Assembly (NCBI GenBank): GCA_018062785.1
Contig: JAGORO010000013.1
Location: 1-34,460 of the forward strand
Direction of reading: 5' to 3'
Length of the DNA: 34,460 bases
Source: Candidatus Saccharimonadota bacterium
GTDB taxonomy: Bacteria; Patescibacteriota; Saccharimonadia; Saccharimonadales; UBA4665
Below the pieces are notes generated by a model. The model was not told the DNA's origin. It made no database searches and saw nothing but the letters and a program-made list of their open reading frames with translations. Every line of letters starts with the position of its first letter. Position 1 is the first letter of the stretch. Made by a program: the position numbers and the translations under genes. Positions 16,123-24,895 of this stretch are shown here, piece after piece.

Positions 16123-18063
16123 TTATAGCAGAGAAATGGGATCAATATCGTACGACCAACCTGAAGGCAAAAGCTTAATAACAGAGATCAGATTAGTACG
16201 TGATGAGCTTTTTACAATAACATTCCAAGTGAACTTACCGTTACTCTTTGCGTAAAAAGCAGGGGCGGGCCCCTCGACTGCTATGCCCTTTTGCTCACGT
16301 AGCACCGTAGCTAATGATGCAGCCGTGCGCTCCGAGCCGGCATTTGTGGCGCGGCTACAAGAAAGTTTTAGCATGAATTGGAAGGGAGGAAAATGGTACG
16401 CCCTGCGCTCTGTAAGCTCGTGCCTGTAGAATGCTTGCCAGTCTTGATTCGCTCCGTTGAGTACAATTTGGTTCTCGGGGCGATAGGTTTGAACAAACAG
16501 CCTTCCTGGGTGTGCTGAGTCATGGCCACGGCCGATTCTGCCCGCAACTTGATTGAGCAAAAAATTTGTTCGTTCTGCTGCTGTGTAATCTGGTAGCGCG
16601 AGACCAGAATCGGCATTTAATATACCGACAAGGGACAGCTTCGGTAGGTCTAATCCTTTGGCAATCATCTGTGTTCCGATGAGGATCTGTACGTCTCCAC
16701 GCTGCAAAATATCGATAGTTTTCTCCAGCTGGTTGTCTTTCTGGGTATCTGTGTCGAATCGTTGCAGTGCGACATTTGGGAAGTACTTTTGGGCTTCATC
16801 GACGAGTGCTTTGGTGCCATAGGAACGTAGCAGTATGTCGGTATTTTGGCAGTCAGGACACGACAAAGACATCGATTTATTGCGCCCACATTGATGACAC
16901 ACTGTTGTATGTTTGTCTGCATGATAGGTTAGTGGAAGATCACAATATGCGCAAAGCGCCTGCCAGCCGCAGTTGCTGCAGAGTATGCTGTTTGCTGTGC
17001 CGCGCCGGTTTAGGAATAAAAGACATTGCCTAGATTGAGCGATGGTTTGTCGCATTGCTTCAATGAGAGGCGTGCTCAACAATGGGCTGCCGGATCGATT
17101 TGATTCTTGGCGCATGTCGATAATAGAGACTTGCTTTTTTGAGAGACGGGGTAGCGCAGTTTCGGCTAGGGAAATGATGGGAGCTGCTTTTTGCTTCGCG
17201 ATGAAATATTCTTCGATGGTTGGTGTTGCTGTTCCGCTAACGAGCATTGCGCCATGCAAGCTGGCGAGCTTGGCAGCTACTCGTTCGGTTCGGTAATGGG
17301 GTGCGGAGTCGCTTTTGTAGGACGGGTCGTGGGACTCATCGATAATGATTAACCCCACATTTTGGATAGGTGCGAACAGAGTCGACCGAGGTCCTAGAAT
17401 GATTTGCGGGCCATGCGTTGCCAAGATTTCGTACCAAAGCGTTCGCCGCTGTGTTGGCCTGAGGCGAGAGTGGATTACTCGCACCGGAACATCGGAAAGT
17501 CCACTGAAGGCTGCCGCTAGCTGTCCGGTCAGCCCGATCTCGGGAGTCAAAAGGATTACCGCTCGACCCTTTTGTATTGCCGCTAGCGAAAGCTCTTGGT
17601 ATATCCTTGTCTTGCCACTGCCCGTTATGCCGTGCAAAAGATTGTAGCCGACTGGACGCATTTGGGAGATGGCTTTCTGCTGTGGGAGCGTTAGCGGGGG
17701 TAGACTGAGCAGCGAAGCGGCTGTGTTGGTCGTTGTTTTTGGATCGGTTGTTTTGGGTAAGACGGTGGTTGGCGGCAAGAATTGCCGTACGATCGTCCCG
17801 AACGGAGCTGGATAGTAGCTTGCGAGCCAGTCTAGCAGCTCGAGCATCTCTTGCGGGATAGGCGGAAAGTCTGCAATTGCTGCGACGGGCTTAACTGTAA
17901 AGACTGGTTTCTGGACTTCTCGGAAAACGATGCCGAGCGTGCGCGCGCGCCTCATTGTGGTCTGTACGATAGTGCCAAGCTTAAGCTTCGACGTACTTGC
18001 ATAAGTGAGCGGCTCGGAGCCATGATACTTCATATCCCCAATCAATATCTCGTAGTAGCGCAT
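16123..18063 (-). CDS. priA: Primosomal helicase PriA
   Basis: The 646-residue protein restarts stalled replication forks. It has a 3' DNA-end-binding domain at the N-terminus, Walker A GITGSGKT (145-152), a DESH box (242-245), and the eight-cysteine zinc-binding module CSNC...CAYC...CHQC...CPDC (about 360-405). The helicase core ends with TQMIAKGLD and QVAGRIGRG. It is shorter than E. coli PriA (732) but complete. It is convergent with infB; the 129 bases between them show no clear terminator. A TATACT box seven bases before the ATG suggests a leaderless mRNA. Confidence 0.95.
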   Translation of the reverse strand: MRYYEILIGDMKYHGSEPLTYASTSKLKLGTIVQTTMRRARTLGIVFREVQKPVFTVKPVAAIADFPPIPQEMLELLDWLASYYPAPFGTIVRQFLPPTTVLPKTTDPKTTTNTAASLLSLPPLTLPQQKAISQMRPVGYNLLHGITGSGKTRIYQELSLAAIQKGRAVILLTPEIGLTGQLAAAFSGLSDVPVRVIHSRLRPTQRRTLWYEILATHGPQIILGPRSTLFAPIQNVGLIIIDESHDPSYKSDSAPHYRTERVAAKLASLHGAMLVSGTATPTIEEYFIAKQKAAPIISLAETALPRLSKKQVSIIDMRQESNRSGSPLLSTPLIEAMRQTIAQSRQCLLFLNRRGTANSILCSNCGWQALCAYCDLPLTYHADKHTTVCHQCGRNKSMSLSCPDCQNTDILLRSYGTKALVDEAQKYFPNVALQRFDTDTQKDNQLEKTIDILQRGDVQILIGTQMIAKGLDLPKLSLVGILNADSGLALPDYTAAERTNFLLNQVAGRIGRGHDSAHPGRLFVQTYRPENQIVLNGANQDWQAFYRHELTERRAYHFPPFQFMLKLSCSRATNAGSERTAASLATVLREQKGIAVEGPAPAFYAKSNGKFTWNVIVKSSSRTNLISVIKLLPSGWSYDIDPISLL

Positions 18064-18070
18064 ACTGAGT

Positions 18071-18076
18071 AGTATA
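18071..18076 (-). promoter_or_regulatory. -10 box of priA
   Basis: TATACT (complement of 18071-18076) lies seven bases before the priA ATG, with no room for a Shine-Dalgarno. No good -35 is seen. Confidence 0.5.
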
Positions 18077-18113
18077 AGCCACTCGAAGTCAGGCTGCTCG
18101 AGAAAAAATGGTG

Positions 18114-18152
18114 TTGAATTCGCAATGAGTAGTTGCTATATTAGATATAGCA
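18114..18152 (+). promoter_or_regulatory. Promoter overlapped by a palindromic operator
   Basis: TTGAAT (18114-18119) and TATATT (18137-18142) are 17 bases apart. The -10 lies inside a perfect 19-base palindrome, TGCTATATTAGATATAGCA (18134-18152), with a 3-base centre. The next gene encodes a winged-helix protein, so autorepression is a natural inference. Confidence 0.68.
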
Positions 18153-18194
18153 CGTTGTGGGAACAACAATAAAAGGGTAAACGGTATGTAAAGT

Positions 18195-18485
18195 ATGTTA
18201 GATGTATTTATCACCTCAAGAGTTCGACGCAAGATCATCGTTATCTATGCAAAATATCCTGACTTTAAGACGCATGTTCGAGGTCTTGCCAAACTTATCA
18301 AGGAAGATGCCGGTAATATTCAGCGTGAACTCAAGCGACTCGAAAAGGCCGGTTTTTTGCAGAGCGAAAAACAAGGCAATACCAAGATTTACCACACTAA
18401 CAAGCAGTTTATTATCTTTAAAGAACTCCAAAGTATCGTCCTAAAGAGCCAGCGCGCCCAGCAGCAAAAACGTCAACAGGTCTAA
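18195..18485 (+). CDS. Winged helix-turn-helix transcriptional regulator
   Basis: The 96-residue protein is a compact winged helix domain. A helical start (RRKIIVIYAKYPDFKTHVRGLAKLI) leads into a recognition helix region (AGNIQRELKRLEKAGF) and a wing (LQSEKQGNTKIYHTN). The C-terminal tail is Gln/Arg-rich. It resembles ArsR/MarR-like one-domain regulators; no metal or redox Cys is present. The ATG at 18195 is chosen because the ATG at 18186 runs straight into a stop. No strong Shine-Dalgarno is seen. The palindrome over its promoter is its most likely binding site. Its other targets cannot be told. Confidence 0.75.
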   Translation: MLDVFITSRVRRKIIVIYAKYPDFKTHVRGLAKLIKEDAGNIQRELKRLEKAGFLQSEKQGNTKIYHTNKQFIIFKELQSIVLKSQRAQQQKRQQV

Positions 18486-18583
18486 GGTAATGAGTAACAG
18501 CGCTTCGTTTTCTTCACCGGAGCCCTAGTATAGAGCATCCTACTTATACCGGTTTTGACATAGAGGAGGAGGTAGAAAAGAAC

Positions 18584-18979
18584 GTGCCGTTTGGCAGTAA
18601 GCCAAATCGTGACCTTGCGCGTTGGGCATGGCTGGCAGCGCGCGCTCGGGCAGATTTTGCACTCGTTATTACAGAGCCCAACTTGCAACTAACTGCTGAT
18701 CAGGCCGCTACCATATACGATGCATTCGACGAGCTTGTTGATGATTTTGATGACTACGTGACCACAGGCTTGATAGGTGAATGCGCCGCAGAGCGGGAAC
18801 CGGGCTATATCCCTCCGTTGCTCGAAGAAATATCTGATAAAACAGAGGCGCTAATTGACGAACTAAACGGAGATGATACATCGGATGTTTTGTCTTACGG
18901 TATGCTACAGGGCTCCGAAGTTCTACGGGAACTTACGCAAAGAAGAACGACAATTAAAAAACCCATCCAAACAAGATAG
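18584..18979 (+). CDS. Hypothetical acidic helical protein
   Basis: I do not recognise this 131-residue protein. It is rich in Asp/Glu and Ala/Leu and appears helical, without signal peptide, membrane segment or Cys pairs. The GTG start at 18584 is supported by GAGGAGGAGG (18563-18572) eleven bases upstream. It lies between the regulator and rpsU on the same strand, but rpsU has its own promoter. Its codon use looks like its neighbours', which supports it as a real gene. Confidence 0.6.
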   Translation: MPFGSKPNRDLARWAWLAARARADFALVITEPNLQLTADQAATIYDAFDELVDDFDDYVTTGLIGECAAEREPGYIPPLLEEISDKTEALIDELNGDDTSDVLSYGMLQGSEVLRELTQRRTTIKKPIQTR

Positions 18980-19007
18980 GTAGCCATTAGAGATGTGTAT
19001 TTTGAGC

Positions 19008-19036
19008 TTGTTTGGTCGCCCCTGTTACTGTATACT
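19008..19036 (+). promoter_or_regulatory. Promoter of rpsU
   Basis: TTGTTT (19008-19013) and TATACT (19031-19036) are 17 bases apart. The -10 ends nine bases before the rpsU ATG, so the leader would be 0-3 bases long. Confidence 0.7.
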
Positions 19037-19045
19037 GTCTAGCGT

Positions 19046-19261
19046 ATGATTGAGGTTACACGAAAAGACGGCAAAGAGTCTGTCGAAAATTTGGTTCGTC
19101 GGTTTAACCGACGTGTGCAGCAGTCGGGATTGGTTTTGGCCGTTAAATCAGGCCAATATTTTGAGAAGCCACTCAGTAAGCGCGATCGTCGCAAAAAAGC
19201 GATCATCCGCACTGAGCGTAAGGCTATTAAGCTCAAAAAAATCAAACTCGGCCAGAAGTAG
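19046..19261 (+). CDS. rpsU: 30S ribosomal protein S21
   Basis: The 71-residue basic protein fits S21 in length and pattern: N-terminal VTRKDGKESVENLVRRFNRR, then a Lys/Arg-rich C-terminal half (SKRDRRKKAIIRTERKA). S21 contacts the 16S 3' end near the anti-Shine-Dalgarno. The gene has a promoter with a -10 box nine bases before the ATG and no Shine-Dalgarno, so it is probably read from a leaderless mRNA. It precedes yqeY by 150 bases, an order (rpsU-yqeY) common in bacteria. Confidence 0.92.
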   Translation: MIEVTRKDGKESVENLVRRFNRRVQQSGLVLAVKSGQYFEKPLSKRDRRKKAIIRTERKAIKLKKIKLGQK

Positions 19262-19411
19262 CAGGTTTTTGGACGTGGCATTCCAAGATGAATAGAAAGT
19301 AGTGTATAAGAGCACGCGATCTATGCACGGTTTTGCCGCTGTTATTACTTGATTTTCTTCTAGTTATCACACAACGCTCCAATAGGAGCAGACTAAGAGG
19401 GCGCATTATAT

Positions 19412-19861
19412 ATGTTGAAGCAAAAACTCAATGATGATATCAAAACAGCCATGCTAGCAAAAGATGCAGCACGGCTTGAGTGCTTGCGCGGCCTAAAAAG
19501 TGTGATCTTGTATGCCGAGGTAGCGGCCGGCAAGCGTGACGAAGGCCTATCAGACGACGAGGTTGTGGCTTTGTTTGCCAAAGAAGCTAAAAAACGCCAA
19601 GAAAGCGCAGACCTATACACGCAAGGTGGCTCAGAAGAGCGCGCTACCAAAGAACTCGCCGAGAAGGCAATCATCGAAGAGTACCTGCCCGAACAGATGA
19701 GCGAGGCTGATTTGGTTGTTATTGTAGATGAGGTTATTGCCGTAACAGGGGCGACAGGTGTGCAAGCGATGGGGCAGGTTATTGGCGCGGTAAAAAGTCG
19801 CGCGGGCGCTACTGCAGACGGAGCCATGATTGCAAAAATCGTAAAGGAGAAACTGAGTTGA
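19412..19861 (+). CDS. yqeY: GatB/YqeY domain protein
   Basis: The 149-residue protein matches stand-alone YqeY proteins: helical N-terminal half (LNDDIKTAMLAKDAARLECLRGLKS), KRQESADLYTQGG..ERATKELAE, EEYLPEQMSE, and the tail MGQVIGAVKSRAGATADGAMIAKIVKEKL, which resembles the tRNA-binding tail of GatB. Its function is not firmly known; a link to tRNA amidation or tRNA handling is inferred from homology. AAGAGGG (19395-19401) lies ten bases before the ATG. The stop overlaps the adenylate kinase start (TTGA), so the two are translationally coupled. Confidence 0.9.
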   Translation: MLKQKLNDDIKTAMLAKDAARLECLRGLKSVILYAEVAAGKRDEGLSDDEVVALFAKEAKKRQESADLYTQGGSEERATKELAEKAIIEEYLPEQMSEADLVVIVDEVIAVTGATGVQAMGQVIGAVKSRAGATADGAMIAKIVKEKLS

Positions 19862-20391
19862 TTCTACTAATGGGACCTGCCGGTGCGGGCAAGAGTATGC
19901 AGGGTCGAAAACTATCCGACGAGTACGGCTACGCCTATATTTCTACGGGCGAAGTTTTTCGTCTCCTGATCACAGGTCGTCGTCGGGAAGAGATGCTCGA
20001 GGGCAAGCTCTTGAGTGATGCAGAGACGATCCATGTCCTAGACAAGGTTTTAGACATTGTCGACACCAAAGCACCTTTTATATTGGATGGGTTTCCTCGC
20101 ACAGGCAACCAGGTCACTTGGCTACTGGGTGAAATTGCGGCTGGTAGATTCAAAAAACCAACCGTCGTACACCTTGATATAAATGAGGATGAAATTCGTG
20201 CTCGACTCAATAAACGAGGGCGCATAGACGATACAGAAGAAGCGATCACACGACGTTTTCAGGTGTACCAAGAAAAAACCCAGCCAATCCTAGAGCAAAT
20301 GAAAGCAGCTGGTATAACTGTCTTGCACATTGATGCTATCGGCAAGCCGGCAGAGATTCATACCAACATCAAAAAAGCACTCGGCATCTAG
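19858..20391 (+). CDS. adk: Adenylate kinase (short form)
   Basis: This 177-residue P-loop kinase makes ADP from AMP and ATP. Visible motifs are GPAGAGKS (residues 6-13), YISTGEVFR in the AMP-binding segment, DGFPRTGNQ (about 78-86) and the arginine-bearing RIDDTEEAITRRF, where the LID is cut to a few residues. At 177 residues against ~215 for E. coli Adk, it is the short LID-less form. The TTG start at 19858 is preferred: AAGGAG lies eight bases upstream and the next ATG would delete the first beta strand. UMP/CMP kinase activity cannot be excluded. It is followed by map, a classic adk-map order. Confidence 0.88.
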   Translation: MILLMGPAGAGKSMQGRKLSDEYGYAYISTGEVFRLLITGRRREEMLEGKLLSDAETIHVLDKVLDIVDTKAPFILDGFPRTGNQVTWLLGEIAAGRFKKPTVVHLDINEDEIRARLNKRGRIDDTEEAITRRFQVYQEKTQPILEQMKAAGITVLHIDAIGKPAEIHTNIKKALGI

Positions 20392-20404
20392 GGGCGGCCA
20401 CAAG

Positions 20405-21151
20405 ATGCACCCAAAATCCCCCGAAGAGATTCAGGCGATGCGAGAAGGGGGGCGTATGTTAGGCCAAGTCCTACAACACCTCAAGCAAAGCGTAGTTGCC
20501 GGCATGACCCCCAAGGACGCATCACGACTCGCTAGCGTAGAGCTAAAGCGATTGGGTGGCAAACCAGCCTTTAGGGGGTTTGAGGGCTTCCCGGACATCA
20601 TCTGTATCTCTAACAATAATGAAGTACAGCACAGTATACCGAGCGATGTGCCGTTTCAGGATGGCGATATTGTTAACTTCGACTTTGGTGTGCTTCACAA
20701 GAGTATGGTGACGGATGCAGGTATTACGATCTGTATTGGCGGCAATCCCGACAAAGCTGGCGCGCGACTTCTCGAAGGTACCGAGCGAGCGCTGTACGCT
20801 GGGCTAGATCAGGTGAAAGATGGCGCACGCGTTGGTGATATTTCGGCGGCTATCGAAAAGGTTCTCGTTTCGTATAATTTGGGTATCGTTCGCGAGCTAG
20901 TAGGCCACGGCGTAGGATACGAACTACACGAATCTCCAGAGATACCCAATTACGGGCGGAGTGGTACAGGACCTAAGCTTAAGGCTGGCATGACCATTGC
21001 GATCGAACCAATCACGACCCTCGGTGATCACCGTATTTTCCAAGCTCATGATGGCTGGACCCTACTAACAACCGACGGCAGTCGGTCTGCTCAGTTCGAA
21101 CACACAGTACTGGTGACCGAGACCGGTTGCGAAATCCTCACCGAAGCGTAG
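20405..21151 (+). CDS. map: Methionine aminopeptidase type I
   Basis: The 248-residue enzyme removes the initiator Met from new proteins. Its five metal ligands are visible: Asp in VNFDFGVL, Asp in VTDAGITI, His in VGHGVGYELHE, Glu in AIEPITTL and Glu in QFEHTVLV. The sequence starts with the family's usual SPEEIQAMREGGRML. The ATG at 20405 is chosen because that motif follows it directly; an upstream in-frame ATG at 20330 lies within adk. The upstream purine-rich AGGGGCGG overlaps the adk stop, so the genes are probably co-transcribed. Confidence 0.95.
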   Translation: MHPKSPEEIQAMREGGRMLGQVLQHLKQSVVAGMTPKDASRLASVELKRLGGKPAFRGFEGFPDIICISNNNEVQHSIPSDVPFQDGDIVNFDFGVLHKSMVTDAGITICIGGNPDKAGARLLEGTERALYAGLDQVKDGARVGDISAAIEKVLVSYNLGIVRELVGHGVGYELHESPEIPNYGRSGTGPKLKAGMTIAIEPITTLGDHRIFQAHDGWTLLTTDGSRSAQFEHTVLVTETGCEILTEA

Positions 21152-21170
21152 GTGTTGAGAACGACAGCGG

Positions 21171-21200
21171 TTGCACTAGCCTAAGCAATAACGGTATACT
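21171..21200 (+). promoter_or_regulatory. Promoter of ftsA
   Basis: TTGCAC (21171-21176) and TATACT (21195-21200) are 18 bases apart. The -10 ends nine bases before the ATG at 21210, leaving essentially no leader. Confidence 0.68.
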
Positions 21201-21209
21201 ATCCCTAAT

Positions 21210-22445
21210 ATGCGCGAACACGCGGAAAAGCACTATGTCGGTCTAGACATCGGTACCTCACACGTCCGGTGTGTTGTGGGTGTGCATGGCACAGATGAGA
21301 CAGGTGGCATATCTGTGGTCGGTCACGGTGTTGCGGTAAATCAAGGTATGCGCAAAGGCGTCATTATGCATGTCGATGAAGTAGCGACGGCAATTGCCGA
21401 TGCAGTGTCTGAGGCGGAGCGTATCTCTGGTGTGCGCATCAATCGGGCGACGATTAATATCAATGGCTCGCACGTTACCAGTATGAACTCGAAGGGTGTT
21501 GTTGCCATTGGTGGAGCCAACCGCGAAATTACCTTCGAGGACCGTGAGCGCGTTGAAGAGGCAGCCGCCATAGTTAAACTGCCTAGCAACAGAGAGATTA
21601 TTCAGATTTTTGCCAAAAACTATAGGCTTGATGGCCAAGATAACATCAAAGATCCGGTGGGCATGACCGGAGTTAGGCTCGAGGTTGACTGCCATATCGT
21701 TACGGCAGCTACACCAAATATACGCAACCTAGACCTTGTGCTCGAGCGAGCGCAGGTTATTCCTTCGAATCGTACGGTCTCGGCGTTGGCTGCAGCCGAG
21801 GCGACTCTCGATCGAAAGCAAAAAGAAGCTGGCACGGTCCTTGTAGATATTGGTGCTGGCACTACCAATCTAGTCGTGATCGAAGATGGTGAAATCCAGC
21901 ATGTAGCAGTTATACCGATGGGGGGCAATAACATTACGAACGATCTGGCGATCGGGCTCAAGACCGACCTAGACGTGGCCGAGCAGGTTAAGCTTAAGCA
22001 TGCGCGCATTGGAGATCAGACCGACAAGACGTTCCGTATTATTGTCGATGGCACTGGCTATACTTTTGAGCAGCAAGAAACGAACATGATCGTTGAGGCT
22101 CGTGTCGCGGAAATTTTAGAGTATGTCGACAAGGAACTGCAGAGAATTCATCGGTCACGCAAACTGCCGGGGGGTATCGTGCTGGTTGGCGGTACGTCGA
22201 TATTGCCTGGGTTGACAGAACTTGCAAAGCAAAAATTACAACTCCCAGCTCGAATTGGTAAGATCAAGGGCCTCGGAGGCCTAGTCGATACCGTAGACGA
22301 CCCTGCCTTTGCGACCGCAACAGGACTTATGATGCTCGATGTTATGTTGGCACCATTTAGCCCCGAACAACAAAACAGTCCATCGCTTATTAACAGAGGT
22401 GGTTTGGATTCAATATCGGGATTATTTAAAAAGTTCAAATTCTAA
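21210..22445 (+). CDS. ftsA: Cell division protein FtsA
   Basis: The 411-residue actin-like protein tethers FtsZ to the membrane. It shows the phosphate-1 loop VGLDIGTSHVRCVVG (10-24), the 1C domain region after about 85, phosphate-2 LVDIGAGTTNLVVIEDG (about 211-227), a conserved MGGNNITNDLAIGL segment and the adenosine motif IVLVGGTSILPGL. The last residues (GLDSISGLFKKFKF) form a short amphipathic helix suited to membrane binding. It has no Shine-Dalgarno and probably a leaderless mRNA. ftsZ follows with its own promoter. Confidence 0.96.
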   Translation: MREHAEKHYVGLDIGTSHVRCVVGVHGTDETGGISVVGHGVAVNQGMRKGVIMHVDEVATAIADAVSEAERISGVRINRATININGSHVTSMNSKGVVAIGGANREITFEDRERVEEAAAIVKLPSNREIIQIFAKNYRLDGQDNIKDPVGMTGVRLEVDCHIVTAATPNIRNLDLVLERAQVIPSNRTVSALAAAEATLDRKQKEAGTVLVDIGAGTTNLVVIEDGEIQHVAVIPMGGNNITNDLAIGLKTDLDVAEQVKLKHARIGDQTDKTFRIIVDGTGYTFEQQETNMIVEARVAEILEYVDKELQRIHRSRKLPGGIVLVGGTSILPGLTELAKQKLQLPARIGKIKGLGGLVDTVDDPAFATATGLMMLDVMLAPFSPEQQNSPSLINRGGLDSISGLFKKFKF

Positions 22446-22557
22446 ACAGACAAGTCTTTTACTCGGGCATTTCGCACGGATTGGTGGCATCGAGGAGCGC
22501 TATGCTCACATAACTGTATCGTCAAGAACAATAGGTAAAAAATGTGCGCGCAGGTCG

Positions 22558-22587
22558 TTGAATAGTGGTACCGCGGCAGTGTATACT
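22558..22587 (+). promoter_or_regulatory. Promoter of ftsZ
   Basis: TTGAAT (22558-22563) and TATACT (22582-22587) are 18 bases apart. Here the leader is ~28 bases and has AGAGAGGG (22604-22611), in contrast to ftsA. Confidence 0.65.
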
Positions 22588-22622
22588 ACAAATATATAGG
22601 TAAAGAGAGGGAAATTTCTATC

Positions 22623-23984
22623 ATGGCACAGGCAGTAGACCCAAGCATTGAAACGTTTGCTCGTATAAAGGTAATTGGTATTGGCGGAGCGGGCGGTGCA
22701 GCGGTTAACCGCATGGTAGAAGCTGGAGTCGACGGTGTAGAGTTTATCGCTATAAACACCGACGCTCAGGCACTCCACAACTCAAAGGCAGGTACCAAAA
22801 TTCATATCGGTAAAGACACGACTCGCGGGCTTGGTGCTGGTGCCGACCCTGAGGTGGGCGAGCGAGCGGCTATGGAGTCCGAGGAAGACATCAAGAAAGC
22901 CCTCGAAGGAACAGACATGGTATTCGTGACTATTGGTGCCGGCGGCGGTACTGGTAGTGGAGCTGGTCATGTCGTGGCAAACATTGCTCGAGACATGGGA
23001 ACACTTGTCGTCGGATTTGCTACCAAACCCTTTGCGTTCGAAGGCGAAAAACGTCGTCGTAATGCCGAAGTTGCGGTCGAAAAACTCCGCGGAAGTGTCG
23101 ACACGCTAATTATTATTCCGAATGATCGTCTTCTACAGACAATCGATCGCCAAACGCCTCTTCTCGACGCATTCAAGGTCGCGGATGATGTCTTGCGCCA
23201 AGGGGTACAGGGCATCTCAGACCTCATTACTGTGCATGGGCTTATCAACCTTGACTTTGCAGACGTGAAGGCCGTGATGAGTAATGCCGGCTCTGCGCTT
23301 ATGGGAATTGGCCGCGCTAGCGGCGAAAACCGTGCCGTCCAAGCAGCTCAACAGGCGATCGACTCTCCATTGCTCGAAGTTTCTATCGATGGCGCACGGG
23401 GTATACTCTTTAACGTCATCGGCGGCAATGATCTTTCCATGCACGAGATCAATACTGCGGCAGAGGCGATTACAGCTGCCGCTGACCCTGATGCAAACAT
23501 CATATTCGGTGCAACCATTAGTCCAGAACTTGAGGGCGAGATAATTATTACGGTGGTTGCAACTGGGTTTGATGCTGCGTACTTTGGTAACCGTAATTCG
23601 AAGCGATCATCGGCCGTCTTACATTCCAGCCCCTCAGACGAGATACCGCTTGCTCGACCTGTCGATGGCATTGCCAAGGCTACCGATGCCGATATTAACT
23701 CTGTCAATATGGAAGTTTCCGAAGATCATGCCGAGCAAGTCGAACAAATTACCGACTTCTCAAATGACGATGGCCCAACAACAGATATCTGGAAAGACGC
23801 CGAAGGGGTCAAGACGCACCATAACGAAAGAGCTGGTGCGATCATCTATAGTGACGATGATGACGCGCCCAAGCTCCATTCGCCGATTATTTCCCCAGAC
23901 GAGGACGAACTAGAGAAGCCATCATTCCTGCGCCGACTGACTCGACGCAAAAATAAGGACGATAAAGACGACTCAGACTCCTAA
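22623..23984 (+). CDS. ftsZ: Cell division protein FtsZ
   Basis: The 453-residue tubulin-like GTPase forms the division ring. It contains the [12 protein letters not shown] start (about 20-31), the tubulin signature [13 protein letters not shown] (about 106-118), the NDRLL segment and the T7 loop [11 protein letters not shown]. After about residue 320 the tail is long, acidic and disordered. It ends with a conserved-looking peptide ([12 protein letters not shown]) that probably binds FtsA, followed by a charged end. Its tail is longer than that of E. coli FtsZ (383 residues). It is terminated by a strong hairpin. Confidence 0.97.
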   Translation: MAQAVDPSIETFARIKVIGIGGAGGAAVNRMVEAGVDGVEFIAINTDAQALHNSKAGTKIHIGKDTTRGLGAGADPEVGERAAMESEEDIKKALEGTDMVFVTIGAGGGTGSGAGHVVANIARDMGTLVVGFATKPFAFEGEKRRRNAEVAVEKLRGSVDTLIIIPNDRLLQTIDRQTPLLDAFKVADDVLRQGVQGISDLITVHGLINLDFADVKAVMSNAGSALMGIGRASGENRAVQAAQQAIDSPLLEVSIDGARGILFNVIGGNDLSMHEINTAAEAITAAADPDANIIFGATISPELEGEIIITVVATGFDAAYFGNRNSKRSSAVLHSSPSDEIPLARPVDGIAKATDADINSVNMEVSEDHAEQVEQITDFSNDDGPTTDIWKDAEGVKTHHNERAGAIIYSDDDDAPKLHSPIISPDEDELEKPSFLRRLTRRKNKDDKDDSDS

Positions 23985-24008
23985 AAACACCCATCACTTG
24001 TCTTGCAG

Positions 24009-24038
24009 AAAAAACGAGATAAAACTATCTCGTTTTTT
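24009..24038 (+). terminator. Terminator after ftsZ
   Basis: A perfect 13-base stem (24009-24021 with 24026-24038, loop AAAC) ends in six T. Confidence 0.93.
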
Positions 24039-24039
24039 A

Positions 24040-24328
24040 GTCTAGGGCGGCTTACTCGTGTTGTAAAAACATAGAACCGACAATGGATAGAGTGAATACA
24101 AAATTTAACAGATAAGATTGGCGGTGTACGTACTAAATAATACATCGCCGTCATGCTTTACCTACACTACCTGTAGGGGTATAGTACTTAGTAAGCACGC
24201 TATATGTGGCAGGGGAATAGCAAAATCTATATTCTTGGCTAGTGTCGTACTTTATAAAACAATACGTAAATGACGATCTACAGAAGGGTTACTCGAAGGA
24301 GTTGCCGTAGACAGAAGAGAGGAGGCCT
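24040..24328 (+). other. Gene-free leader region before nrdR
   Basis: This stretch of ~290 A/T-rich bases holds no convincing ORF. A hairpin pairs GGCGGTGTA (about 24121-24129) with TACATCGCC through one wobble, and CCTACA/TGTAGG forms another near 24160-24177. The ACGCTATATGTGG segment (about 24197-24209) loosely resembles half of an NrdR box, but I see no pair of boxes and no clear cobalamin riboswitch. AGAGGAGG (24318-24325) precedes the nrdR ATG closely. Confidence 0.5.
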
Positions 24329-24805
24329 ATGACATGTGGTCAATGCGACGTGGATGACACTAAGGTTATCGAGAGTCGAGATGTTTCAGAGGGACAGGCC
24401 GTTCGTCGTCGTCGAGAATGTACGGGATGTGGCTATCGGTTTACCACGTATGAACGTGTAGAACGCCCACAGCTGATCGTTGTTAAGAATGATGGCACCC
24501 GACAGCTGTTTAGTAGACAAAAGCTCCTAGCAGGCCTGTATAGGGCATGTGAGAAGACTCAAGTTACTAGCATGCAGCTCGACAAACTCGTGAGCGGAAT
24601 AGAGCAAGATCTATATGCTTGCTCCGAAGAGGAGGTCCGCTCGGGTAAGGTTGGCGAAATGGTCATGGACAGGCTCGCCACGCTAGACGAAGTAGCGTAT
24701 GTCCGATTTGCAAGTGTATATCGAAGGTTTAAGGATATCGCAAGCTTCGAAAAGGAACTGGCGGAAATACGAGAGCGAAAGAATAGCGGAGTAGTCTCGG
24801 CATAG
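24329..24805 (+). CDS. nrdR: Transcriptional repressor NrdR
   Basis: The 158-residue protein represses ribonucleotide reductase genes when dATP is high. A zinc ribbon is formed by the Cys pairs in MTCGQC and CTGC, followed by YRFTTYERVERPQLIVVK, a NrdR hallmark. An ATP-cone domain covers about 48-138. The start gives the normal length, although the usual MKCP reads MTCG. It lies 90 bases before the ribonucleotide reductase gene on the same strand, so regulator and target probably share a transcript. Confidence 0.95.
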   Translation: MTCGQCDVDDTKVIESRDVSEGQAVRRRRECTGCGYRFTTYERVERPQLIVVKNDGTRQLFSRQKLLAGLYRACEKTQVTSMQLDKLVSGIEQDLYACSEEEVRSGKVGEMVMDRLATLDEVAYVRFASVYRRFKDIASFEKELAEIRERKNSGVVSA

Positions 24806-24895
24806 AATAACCTAGTCAAATGATGGAAAACCAAATAAATACATTCACAAAAAGAACGTAAAGCAAGAATAGTCAGAAAAAAAGGGAGGATGGAA

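Noticed and set aside
22566-22576. T-box core TGGTACCGCGG upstream of ftsZ
   Set aside because: It lies between a -35 and -10 box and has no CCGC partner downstream to form the antiterminator helices, so chance is likely.
24040-24328. Cobalamin riboswitch or NrdR boxes before nrdR-nrdJ
   Set aside because: Expected for a B12-dependent reductase, but no B12-box sequence and no pair of NrdR boxes could be found by eye.
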